Assembly (NCBI GenBank): GCA_964487155.1
Contig: CAZAQB010000032.1
Span: 1-27,602, forward strand
Direction of reading: 5' to 3'
Length of the DNA: 27,602 bases
Origin: CAZAQB01 sp964487155
GTDB taxonomy: Bacteria; Pseudomonadota; Gammaproteobacteria; Nitrococcales; Nitrococcaceae
Position numbers and translations under genes: made by a program. The notes beneath the pieces are model-generated. The model was not told the DNA's origin. It ran no database searches and saw only the letters and a program-made list of their open reading frames with translations. Positions 15,563-22,939 of this stretch are shown one piece after another (the stretch's first letter is position 1; each line of letters opens with the position of its first letter).

Positions 15563-16545
15563 GCCGGCTCGGCTTCCCCAGCGTCCGCCTCCAGCAGGGC
15601 ATCCACGAACTCTTCGGCCTGGAATGGGCGCAGATCCGCCACCCCCTCGCCTACCCCAACGAAACGGATGGGCAGCCCCAGGCGCTCGGCGATGGCGAAG
15701 ATCACCCCGCCCCGGGCCGTGCCGTCCAGCTTGGTCAGCGCGATACCGGTGACGCCCACCGACTCGTGGAACTGGCGCGCCTGCACCAGGGCGTTCTGGC
15801 CGATGCCAGCATCCAGCACCAGCAGCACCTCGTGGGGCGAGTCGGGATCCGCCTTGCCCAGCACCCGGCGGATCTTGGCCAGTTCCTGCATCAGGTGGGA
15901 CTGGGTGTGCAGCCGCCCGGCGGTGTCGGCGATCAGCACGTCGGTGCCCCGGGCGCGGGCGGACTCCAGGGCATCGAACACCACCGAGGCGGCGTCGGCG
16001 CCGGTGGCCTGGCTCACCACCGGCACCTGGCAGCGCTCGCCCCAGACCTTGAGTTGCTCCACTGCCGCGGCCCGGAAGGTATCGCCGGCGGCCAGCATCA
16101 CCGACAGACCCTGATCCCGGTAGCGCCGGGCCAGCTTGCCGATGGTGGTGGTCTTGCCGGCGCCGTTCACGCCTACGGTCAGGATGACAAAGGGCCGCCG
16201 GGCCGGATCCGGCACCAGCGGCGCCTCGCAGGGCTCGAGGATGGCCACCATGGCCCGGCGCAGTGCGTGCTGGGCGGTCTCGCCCTCCGCCAGGCGGGCC
16301 TGCTCCAGCTCACCGACGATACGCTGGCTGGCCTCCACGCCGACGTCCGCCATGAGCAGGCGCGTCTCCAGGTCCTCCAGCAGATCGGCATCCACGCTGC
16401 GCCGGCCCCGCAGCAGCCCGGCGAGCCCACCCCCGGTCCGCTTGAGCCCGGCCCGCAACCGGGCGAGCCAGCCCGGACCGGCGCCGCTCCCGGTCTGCTC
16501 CGCCGTCGGCTTGTCGTTGCCCCGGCCGCGCCCGAAACCCAGCAT
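15559..16545 (-). CDS. ftsY: Signal recognition particle receptor FtsY
   Basis: GTPase that docks SRP-ribosome complexes at the inner membrane. The 328-residue protein has a short N-terminal region (about 1-45), an N domain (about 46-110) and the G domain: P-loop GVNGAGKTTT (125-134), DTFRAAAVEQL (155-165), DTAGRL (207-212), and TKLDGTARGG (271-280). The usual acidic A domain of E. coli FtsY is lacking, as in many shorter homologues. Small oddity: the normally conserved DATTGQN or DAGTGQN motif reads DAGIGQN (245-251). The ATG at 16545 gives the common MLGFGRG start; the upstream open frame is not family-like. The gene diverges from the M16 peptidase gene across 100 bases. Confidence 0.96.
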   Translation of the reverse strand: MLGFGRGRGNDKPTAEQTGSGAGPGWLARLRAGLKRTGGGLAGLLRGRRSVDADLLEDLETRLLMADVGVEASQRIVGELEQARLAEGETAQHALRRAMVAILEPCEAPLVPDPARRPFVILTVGVNGAGKTTTIGKLARRYRDQGLSVMLAAGDTFRAAAVEQLKVWGERCQVPVVSQATGADAASVVFDALESARARGTDVLIADTAGRLHTQSHLMQELAKIRRVLGKADPDSPHEVLLVLDAGIGQNALVQARQFHESVGVTGIALTKLDGTARGGVIFAIAERLGLPIRFVGVGEGVADLRPFQAEEFVDALLEADAGEAEPA

Positions 16546-16645
16546 GGAACTCTCACCGCCTGCCGCCCACAAAGTGGTTGCTATGCTATCACCCCCGCGC
16601 AAGCGGGCCAGATCATGCGTATTGCTGCAATGGGGAGTTAAGGGC

Positions 16646-17995
16646 ATGGGCAGATCCGCCCGGACGATCCTGCTGGCGCTGGTGCTGGCACCAGTCGTCG
16701 CCACAGCGGCACCGCCGCTCGGCATTACCGAATTCCAGCTGGACAACGGCCTGCGGGTGCTGGTCCGGGAAGACCATCGGGCGCCGGTGGTGGTTTCCCA
16801 GATCTGGTACCGGGTGGGCTCCAGCTACGAGCACCGGGGCATTACCGGCGTCTCCCACGTGCTCGAGCATATGATGTTCCAGGGCACGGAAACCCATCCG
16901 CCGGGCGAGTTCTCACGCATCATCTCCCGCAACGGGGGCCGCGAGAACGCATTCACCGGGCAGGACTACACCGCCTACTTCCAGCAGCTGGCGGCGGACC
17001 GCCTGGAGATCTCCTTCGAACTGGAAGCCGACCGCATGCACAGGCTGCGGCTGCAGCCCGATGAGTTCGCCAAGGAACGCCAGGTGGTCATCGAGGAGCG
17101 CCGGCTGCGCATCGACGACAACCCCATGCGCCGCTTCGGGGAGCGATTCAACGCCGTGGCCCACCCGGCGAGCCCCTACGGCCACCCGGTAATCGGCTGG
17201 GCGGAGGACGTGCGGGCCCTCACCCTGGAAGACCTGTCGGACTGGTACGCCAAGTGGTATGCACCGGCCAACGCAGTGCTGGTGGTGGCCGGGGACGTGG
17301 AGCCCGACGCGGTGCGGGCCCTGGCGGAGAAGCACTTCGGGGCGGTGCCGGCGCGCCAGCCCGCAAAGCCCTCCGGCATGACCGGCCTGCAGGCCCCCGG
17401 AGACCGGCGGTTGCAGGTCCAGGAAGACGCCCAGGTGCCCTACCTGCTGATGGGCTACGAGGTACCGTCGCTCGCCACCGCCGAGGATCGGGCCGATGTC
17501 TATGCCCTGAAGGTGCTGGCCACCGTCCTGGATGGCGGCGACGGCGCCCGCCTGCCGGAGCGGCTGGTGCGGGGCCGGCAGCTGGCGGCCTCGGCCGGGG
17601 CCAGCTATGGCGGCGTCGAGCGGCTGGACAGCCGCTTCATGCTGGACGCGACACCCCGAGACGGCACCGACCCGGCGGCCCTGGAGGCAGCCCTGCTGGA
17701 GCAGGTGGCCGAGGTGCAGCGGGAGCCGGTCTCCGCCGAGGAGCTGGAGCGGGCCAGGAATCAGTTGCTGGCGGAGCACCTCTACCAGCTGGACTCCATC
17801 TTCTATCAGGCCATGCAGATCGGCATGCTGGAGACCATCGGCGCGGGCTGGCAGGAACTCACCCGTTTCGAGGACCGGGTCCGCGCAGTCACCGCCGAGG
17901 ACATCCAGCGGGTGGCCGCGCGCTACCTGGTCCCGGCCCGGCGCACCATCGCCCACCTCGAGCCCCGGGGCGCTGCCGAGGAGGACCGCTCATGA
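16646..17995 (+). CDS. M16 family zinc peptidase, secreted, active type
   Basis: Processing-peptidase-like protein, 449 residues, with an N-terminal signal peptide (about 1-22, ending VATAA), so periplasmic. The zinc motif HVLEH is complete at His71-Glu74-His75, and a downstream conserved glutamate is in the VVIEERRLRIDDNP stretch. It has the two-lobed M16 layout. The ATG at 16646 follows GGGGAGTTAAGGG. It overlaps the next gene, which encodes a second M16 protein, by four bases. Such pairs of a catalytic and a non-catalytic M16 protein are known to work together as heterodimers. The substrate is unknown. Confidence 0.93.
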   Translation: MGRSARTILLALVLAPVVATAAPPLGITEFQLDNGLRVLVREDHRAPVVVSQIWYRVGSSYEHRGITGVSHVLEHMMFQGTETHPPGEFSRIISRNGGRENAFTGQDYTAYFQQLAADRLEISFELEADRMHRLRLQPDEFAKERQVVIEERRLRIDDNPMRRFGERFNAVAHPASPYGHPVIGWAEDVRALTLEDLSDWYAKWYAPANAVLVVAGDVEPDAVRALAEKHFGAVPARQPAKPSGMTGLQAPGDRRLQVQEDAQVPYLLMGYEVPSLATAEDRADVYALKVLATVLDGGDGARLPERLVRGRQLAASAGASYGGVERLDSRFMLDATPRDGTDPAALEAALLEQVAEVQREPVSAEELERARNQLLAEHLYQLDSIFYQAMQIGMLETIGAGWQELTRFEDRVRAVTAEDIQRVAARYLVPARRTIAHLEPRGAAEEDRS

Positions 17996-19311
17996 GGGCC
18001 GCGGCACTGATCGCCCTTGCCGCCGCCGTGCTGGCACCAGCCGTGGCGCCCGCGGCCAGCCCGCAGATCGAGCACTGGCGCACCGACAACGGCGCCCGGG
18101 TCTACTTCGTTGGCACCGGCACACTGCCGATCGTGGACGTGCGCCTGGTGTTCGACGCCGGCTCCGCCCGGGACGGCAGCCACCCGGGCCTGGCCCGGCT
18201 CACCAGCAGCCTGCTGACCGAGGGCACACCGGAGCTGGACGCCGGCGAGATCGCCCGCGGCTTCGAGCGCTACGGCGCGCGGCTGTCCACCGGCAGCGAG
18301 AAGGACATGGCCTGGCTGCACCTGCGCAGTCTCAGCCGGCCCGACGCCCTGGACCCCACGGTGGACCACCTGGTGGGCGTCCTGGGCCAGGCGAGCTTCC
18401 CGGAGGAGGCCGTGGACCGGGTTCGCCAGCAGATGCTGGTGGGGTTGCGCCGCAGCCTGGACCGCCCGGGCCGGATGGCGGAACGGGCGTTCTCCCGGGC
18501 CCTGTACCGGGATCATCCCTACGCCCATCCCCCCGAGGGCACCCCGGAGTCGGTCCAGGCGCTGGAGCGGACCCAGGTGACGGACTTCCACCAGCGGCTG
18601 TACGTCGCCCGCAACCTGGTGATCGCCATTGTTGGCAACCTCGACCGCGCCCAGGCCGAAGCCATGGCGGAGCGCCTGGCCGCCAGCCGGCCCGAGGGCC
18701 AGGCGCCGCCGGAGCTGCCGCCGGTGCCGGCACTGGATCAGGAGCACACCGAGGCGGTGCAATTCAGGTCCACCCAGACCCACCTGCTCACCGGCCAGCC
18801 GGCGGTGGCCCGGGGCGATCCGCGCTACCCAGCCCTCTACCTAGTCAACCACGTCCTGGGCGGCGGCGGGCTGGTGTCCCGGCTCGCCGAGGAGCTGCGC
18901 GAGAAGCGGGGCCTGTCGTACAGCTCCTACAGCTACTTCGCATCGGCCGCCGCCGGCGGGCGTTTCGTGATGGGCACTCAGGTGCGCAGCGACGCGGCCG
19001 GCGAGGCCCTGGAAGTGCTGCACGGGACCCTGGAGCGGCTGTATCGCGAGGGCCCCACCGACGAGGAGCTGGAGGCGGCCCGGCGCAACATCACCGGCGC
19101 CTGGCCCCTGAACCTGGACAGCAACAGCGACATCGTCGGCCAGGTGGCCATGATCGGCTTCTACGAGCTGCCCCTGGATTACCTGGAGAGCTTCCCGGCG
19201 CGCATCGCGGCGCTGGACCGGGAGGCGGTCATGGAGGCGTTCCGGGAGGTCATCCATCCCCAGCGGCTGGTGACCCTGCGGCTGGGTCCCAGCCCGGAGG
19301 CCACACCCTGA
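17992..19311 (+). CDS. M16 family peptidase-like protein, non-catalytic partner
   Basis: A 439-residue secreted M16 homologue with a signal peptide (about 1-22, APAVAPAA). At the place of the zinc motif it reads GLARLTSSLLTEGT (about 66-79), where the upstream partner has GVSHVLEHMMFQGT, so the HxxEH residues are gone. The C-terminal lobe keeps the family's ELREKRGLSYSSYSYF segment (about 300-315), with the Arg/Tyr region used for substrate binding. It overlaps the active M16 gene by ATGA. It is probably the non-catalytic subunit of a heterodimer. Confidence 0.92.
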   Translation: MRAAALIALAAAVLAPAVAPAASPQIEHWRTDNGARVYFVGTGTLPIVDVRLVFDAGSARDGSHPGLARLTSSLLTEGTPELDAGEIARGFERYGARLSTGSEKDMAWLHLRSLSRPDALDPTVDHLVGVLGQASFPEEAVDRVRQQMLVGLRRSLDRPGRMAERAFSRALYRDHPYAHPPEGTPESVQALERTQVTDFHQRLYVARNLVIAIVGNLDRAQAEAMAERLAASRPEGQAPPELPPVPALDQEHTEAVQFRSTQTHLLTGQPAVARGDPRYPALYLVNHVLGGGGLVSRLAEELREKRGLSYSSYSYFASAAAGGRFVMGTQVRSDAAGEALEVLHGTLERLYREGPTDEELEAARRNITGAWPLNLDSNSDIVGQVAMIGFYELPLDYLESFPARIAALDREAVMEAFREVIHPQRLVTLRLGPSPEATP

Positions 19312-19312
19312 G

Positions 19313-19927
19313 GTGGGCCGCGGCGGCCCCTCCTCCGCCAGCGGCCGCCAGCGCAACCGGCTGCGCATCGTGGCCGGGCGCTGGCGGGGGCGGGTGCTGG
19401 CGTTCCCGGACGCACCCGGTCTCCGGCCCACCGGCGACCGGGTGCGCGAGACCCTGTTCAACTGGCTCGGCACAGCGGTGCGTCAGGCGCACTGCCTGGA
19501 CCTGTTTGCCGGCAGCGGTGCCCTGGGCCTGGAGGCCGCGTCCCGCGGCGCCGCCTCGGTGCTGCTGGTGGAGCGTTCTGCAGCCGTGGCCCGGGCGCTT
19601 GAGCACAACCTGGCGCAACTGGCGGTGGGGGACACCGCCCGGGTGCTGCGGGCCGATGCGCTGGCGCTGCTGCAGCGCCCGCCGCCACGGCCCATGGACT
19701 GCGTGTTCCTTGATCCCCCGTTCCAGTCGGATATCCTGTCCAGCGTCTTTGCGCTCCTGGAGGGGGGCGGCTGGCTGGCCCCGGAGGCCTTCATCTATCT
19801 CGAAACCGACCGCCACCACCCGCCGCCGGCCTGGCCGGAGAACTGGGAGCTGCGGCGGGAGGCAACGGCCGGAAACGTCGTGTTCCGGCTGCTGCGTCGC
19901 GTGGGGTCCGACACCACTGGGGAGTGA
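19313..19927 (+). CDS. rsmD: 16S rRNA (guanine966-N2)-methyltransferase
   Basis: Methylates G966 of 16S rRNA with S-adenosylmethionine. The 204 residues show the RsmD N-terminal signature LRIVAGRWRGR...GLRPTGDRVRETLFNWL, the SAM-binding motif DLFAGSGALGLEAASRGA, and the catalytic motif FLDPPF (DPPF class). The GTG at 19313, one base after the preceding stop, is the best start although its ribosome site is weak; translation may be coupled. The rsmD-coaD order is conserved in many bacteria. Confidence 0.95.
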   Translation: MGRGGPSSASGRQRNRLRIVAGRWRGRVLAFPDAPGLRPTGDRVRETLFNWLGTAVRQAHCLDLFAGSGALGLEAASRGAASVLLVERSAAVARALEHNLAQLAVGDTARVLRADALALLQRPPPRPMDCVFLDPPFQSDILSSVFALLEGGGWLAPEAFIYLETDRHHPPPAWPENWELRREATAGNVVFRLLRRVGSDTTGE

Positions 19928-19932
19928 AGGCC

Positions 19933-20439
19933 ATGGGTCAGATCGCCGTGTATCCGGGGACGTTCGATCCCATCACCAACGGTCACAGCGACCTGGTGGA
20001 GCGGGCGGCGCGCATCTTCGACCAGGTGATCGTCGGCATCGCGGCCTATCCCAGTGCAACCAAAGCTCCCCGGTTCACCCTGGAAGAACGCCACCTAATG
20101 GTGAAACAGGTGCTGGGCCACATCGACAACGTCCGCGTGCAGCCTTTCGACAGCCTGCTGGCCCGGTTCGTGGGCAGCTGCGGCGCGGGCATCATCCTGC
20201 GCGGGCTGCGGGCGGTGTCCGACTTCGAGCACGAGTTCCAGCTGGCCAGCATGAACCGCCAGCTGGCGCCCGCGGTGGAGACCCTGTTCCTGACCCCCGC
20301 CGAGCAGTACGCCTACATTTCCTCCAGCCTGGTGAAGGAGGTGGCGGCCCTGGACGGCGACGTCAGCCGCTTCGTGCACCCGGCCGTGGAGGCGGCCCTG
20401 CGCCAGCGCGTCAGCCGCAGCAACGGCAATCCATCCTGA
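19933..20439 (+). CDS. coaD: Phosphopantetheine adenylyltransferase
   Basis: Joins ATP and 4'-phosphopantetheine to dephospho-CoA, the penultimate CoA step. The 168 residues carry the nucleotidyltransferase motif GTFDPITNGH (9-18, HxGH type TNGH), RGLRAVSDFEHEFQLASMNRQLAP and ISSSLVKEVA. The ATG at 19933 matches the usual protein start and follows GGAGTGAAGG; a GTG at 19924 would add three residues. It lies five bases after rsmD. With coaBC in the same window, it makes two separate CoA loci close together. Confidence 0.96.
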   Translation: MGQIAVYPGTFDPITNGHSDLVERAARIFDQVIVGIAAYPSATKAPRFTLEERHLMVKQVLGHIDNVRVQPFDSLLARFVGSCGAGIILRGLRAVSDFEHEFQLASMNRQLAPAVETLFLTPAEQYAYISSSLVKEVAALDGDVSRFVHPAVEAALRQRVSRSNGNPS

Positions 20440-20526
20440 GCCGCTCGGTCCGGTTCCGGCTTGGCCCAAGGCTGCCGGATCCATCACAATAGCCGGCGCC
20501 AGCCGGAAGAAGGCCTTTACCGCACC

Positions 20527-21558
20527 ATGAGCCACCGGGTCCGGATCGAGCCGACGGGTCACGAATTTACCGCGGAAGGGGACGAGAGCGTCCTGGACGC
20601 CGCCCTGCGCCATGGCCTGGTGCTGCCCTACAGCTGCCGGGGCGGCACCTGCGGCACCTGCGCCGGCAAGGTCGTGGAGGGCGAGATCCACTATCCCCAC
20701 GGCCAGCCCACCGCCCTGACCCCGGCGGAGCGCACCGTCGGACAGGCGCTGTTCTGCCAGGCCCGGCCGCTCACCGATCTCGCCATCGAGGTCCGCGAGG
20801 TGCGGGATGCCGGCGACATCCCGCCGCGCCGGCTGCCCTGCCGGGTGGCCGGGGCCGAGGATCTGGCCGATGATGTGCGCCGCCTGTGGCTGCGCACCCC
20901 CGGCAACGAGCGCCTGCAGTTCCTGGCCGGCCAATACATCGATATCCTGCTCACCGGCGGCCGGCGGCGGGGCTTTTCCCTGGCCAACGCCCCCCACGAT
21001 GATGAGCTGCTGGAACTGCACGTGCGCCGGGTGGAGGGCGGGCGCTTCACCCGCTACGTGTTCGAGGAACTGGCAGAGGGGGCGCTGCTGCGATTCGAGG
21101 GCCCGCTGGGGACGTTCTTCCTGCGGGAGGACTCGGACCGGCCGATCCTGCTGGTGGGCGGCGGCACCGGATTCGCGCCGCTGAAGAGCATCGTGGAGCA
21201 CGCCCTGCACACCGGACTGGCCCGCCCGATGCACCTGTACTGGGGTGCGCGGGCCCGGCGCGATCTCTACCTGCACGAGCTCGCCGAGGGCTGGGCCCGG
21301 GACCACTCGCACATCGGCTACACGCCGGCGCTGTCGGATCCGGAACCCGACGACCCGTGGCCCGGCGCCATCGGACTGGTGCACAACATCGTGCTGCGGG
21401 ACCATCCCGACCTGTCCGGGTTCGACGTCTACATGGCCGGCCCGCCCGGCATGATCGAGTCGGCCCGGCGGGACTTCGCCCGCCACGGCCTGGACGACGA
21501 GCGGCTGTTCTTCGATTCCTTCGATTTCTCCAGCGACACCGAGCCCGCCACCGGCTAG
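20527..21558 (+). CDS. 2Fe-2S ferredoxin / FAD-NAD(P)H reductase fusion
   Basis: A 343-residue electron-transfer protein. The N-terminal plant-type ferredoxin domain has cysteines 37, 42, 45 and 77 in the CRGGTCGTC...FCQARP pattern. The ferredoxin-NADP reductase module follows, with the FAD motif RGFSLAN (148-154) and the NAD(P)-binding GGGTGFAPLKS. The best family match I recall is the CDP-6-deoxy-delta-3,4-glucoseen reductase (AscD/RfbI)-like group, which is also similar to reductase components of ring hydroxylases. No dehydratase or oxygenase partner is nearby, so the substrate is open. The ATG at 20527 starts well with the ferredoxin strand. It sits 87 bases after coaD. Confidence 0.88.
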   Translation: MSHRVRIEPTGHEFTAEGDESVLDAALRHGLVLPYSCRGGTCGTCAGKVVEGEIHYPHGQPTALTPAERTVGQALFCQARPLTDLAIEVREVRDAGDIPPRRLPCRVAGAEDLADDVRRLWLRTPGNERLQFLAGQYIDILLTGGRRRGFSLANAPHDDELLELHVRRVEGGRFTRYVFEELAEGALLRFEGPLGTFFLREDSDRPILLVGGGTGFAPLKSIVEHALHTGLARPMHLYWGARARRDLYLHELAEGWARDHSHIGYTPALSDPEPDDPWPGAIGLVHNIVLRDHPDLSGFDVYMAGPPGMIESARRDFARHGLDDERLFFDSFDFSSDTEPATG

Positions 21559-21610
21559 CGGCGTGATGGTTCGAGGCGCCCTTTGGCCACCGACCGGGCG
21601 GGATTCCGGA

Positions 21611-21634
21611 AAGCCACAGATGAACGCGGATGGA
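21611..21634. repeat. Short ACAGATGAACGCGGATGG-like repeat remnant
   Basis: AAGCCACAGATGAACGCGGA plus TGGA in the 222-base gap between the ferredoxin fusion and mlaA. It resembles the loosely periodic CACAGATGAACACGGATG elements I recall from intergenic regions of many proteobacteria. Only about two units remain. The rest of this gap holds a TATACT box (21740-21745) without a convincing -35. Confidence 0.3.
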
Positions 21635-21780
21635 TCGAATAGCCGGCCGCTCACGGTAACTGCCAGCCCTGCACCGATGTCAGCTCCAGCACCGGGGTTC
21701 AAACCGGACGGTATCCCCCAAGGCGGCTTTCGACATGGCTATACTGCCGCGGTTTGTGTCCCCCAGGAATGGAGCGCCCC

Positions 21781-22584
21781 ATGGTTCACCGTAGCGATCC
21801 GCGTCTGTCCGGCTGGCTGGTCCTGGCCGCCGCCCTGCTGCTGGCAGGCTGTGCCCAGAACCCGCCGGCGGGGGAGGTCTACGACCCCATCGAGCCCTGG
21901 AACCGCAAGGTGTTCTGGTTCAATCAGCAGGTGGACACCTATGTGCTGAAACCGGCCTCGGACGCCTACATCTACGTCACGCCCGAGCCCGCCCGCCAGG
22001 GAGTGACCAATTTCTTCACCAACTCCCTGTACCCCAGCACCATCCTCAACAACTTCCTGCAGGGCAAGGTGGCCGCCGGGCTCACAGACGTGATGCGCTT
22101 CGTGATGAACACCACTCTGGGCGTCGGTGGGCTGTTCGATCCCGCCACCGCGATGGGACTGCCGGCCCACAACGAGGACTTCGGCCAGACCCTGGCGGTA
22201 TGGGGCCTCGGCCCGGGCCCCTACATCGAGCTGCCCGTGCTGGGGCCGTCCAACGGCCGCGATGTCTTCCGCCTGCCGGTGGACTGGTTCATGAATGTCT
22301 ACCCCGGGGTGATCAACAACGTCCCGGCCGAGGCCGGACTCACGGTCACCAACGTGGTCAACACCCGGGCCGGCCTGGACAAGGCCATCGAGATCCGCCG
22401 GGAGTCCGCCCTGGACCCCTACGTGTTCACCCGCAGCGCCTACGACCAGCGGCGCACCAACATGATCTACGACGGCAATCCGCCGGAGCAGGATCTGTTC
22501 GACGACGCTTTCTTCGAAGACATGGATGAGGAGCCGGCGGCCCAGGAGCCGGGCCCGGAGGCTGCACCGGCACCGGCGGAGTAA
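21781..22584 (+). CDS. mlaA: Outer membrane lipoprotein MlaA (VacJ)
   Basis: Takes mislocalised phospholipids from the outer leaflet of the outer membrane and hands them to the MlaC/MlaFEDB retrograde pathway. The 267 residues start with a lipoprotein signal and lipobox LAGC (Cys24). The MlaA family motifs follow: YDPIEPWNRKVFWFNQQVD, RQGVTNFFTNSLYPSTILNNFLQGK, RFVMNTTLGVGGLFDPA and EDFGQTLAVWGLGPGPYIELPVLGPSNGRD. The C-terminal tail is acidic and Pro/Ala-rich (EEPAAQEPGPEAAP). The ATG at 21781 is chosen over ATG 21769, since GGAG lies seven bases before it. The other mla genes are not in the window. Confidence 0.95.
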   Translation: MVHRSDPRLSGWLVLAAALLLAGCAQNPPAGEVYDPIEPWNRKVFWFNQQVDTYVLKPASDAYIYVTPEPARQGVTNFFTNSLYPSTILNNFLQGKVAAGLTDVMRFVMNTTLGVGGLFDPATAMGLPAHNEDFGQTLAVWGLGPGPYIELPVLGPSNGRDVFRLPVDWFMNVYPGVINNVPAEAGLTVTNVVNTRAGLDKAIEIRRESALDPYVFTRSAYDQRRTNMIYDGNPPEQDLFDDAFFEDMDEEPAAQEPGPEAAPAPAE

Positions 22585-22684
22585 GCGCGCGGGGGCCTGT
22601 GCCAGGGCAGCTGGCATCGGTACCGCGGATGGGGTCGGGCACGCGGGCCCAGGGATGGACACCTTGGCGTTTGCTACGCTGGCC

Positions 22685-22707
22685 CCCACGTTTCTTCGCA
22701 ACGTGGG
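22685..22707. repeat. Perfect hairpin downstream of mlaA
   Basis: CCCACGTT (22685-22692) and AACGTGGG (22700-22707) form an 8-bp perfect stem with a seven-base loop, about 100 bases after the mlaA stop. No T run follows on either strand, so it is not a standard terminator. It may be a REP-like unit or an mRNA-end stabiliser. Confidence 0.6.
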
Positions 22708-22715
22708 TCTACGGC

Positions 22716-22789
22716 GACTGAGGACGGGGCGTGAACCCGCCCCGGCGCCTGTCAAGCTCCCTCTCCCACTCAGTCCTCAGTCCTCAGTC
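22716..22789. repeat. Heptamer repeat element with inverted arm
   Basis: GACTGAGGAC (22716-22725) is inverted to GTCCTCAGTC, which occurs twice in a three-unit tandem heptamer CTCAGTC (22769-22789). Between them is a GC-rich core with GGGGCGTGAACCCGCCCC. The layout (short tandem units inverted around a GAACC-containing core) recalls the octamer elements at 4229 and 6205. Bases 22792-22939 up to the lipase gene show a GCCGCC/GGCGGC stem but no clear promoter. Confidence 0.65.
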
Positions 22790-22939
22790 CTGTCCCCAGA
22801 CCTGCCGCCGCCCACGGCGGCGCTCCGCGACTATGCTTCCTTGAAACAGCGGCCATCCCTGTTAGCTTCCTCAATACGGTGGCGTATGTGCGCGCGCCAC
22901 TCGCCCGGATAACGAAACCGATGCTGGAGGAGAACCGTC

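Noticed and set aside
16591..16610. CCCGC/GCGGG hairpin between ftsY and the M16 gene
   Set aside because: Five-base stem with a GCAA loop and no T run; too weak to call a terminator or operator.
16546..16746. 67-codon upstream extension of ftsY
   Set aside because: It would run into the divergent M16 gene; MLGFGRG at 16545 is the normal start.
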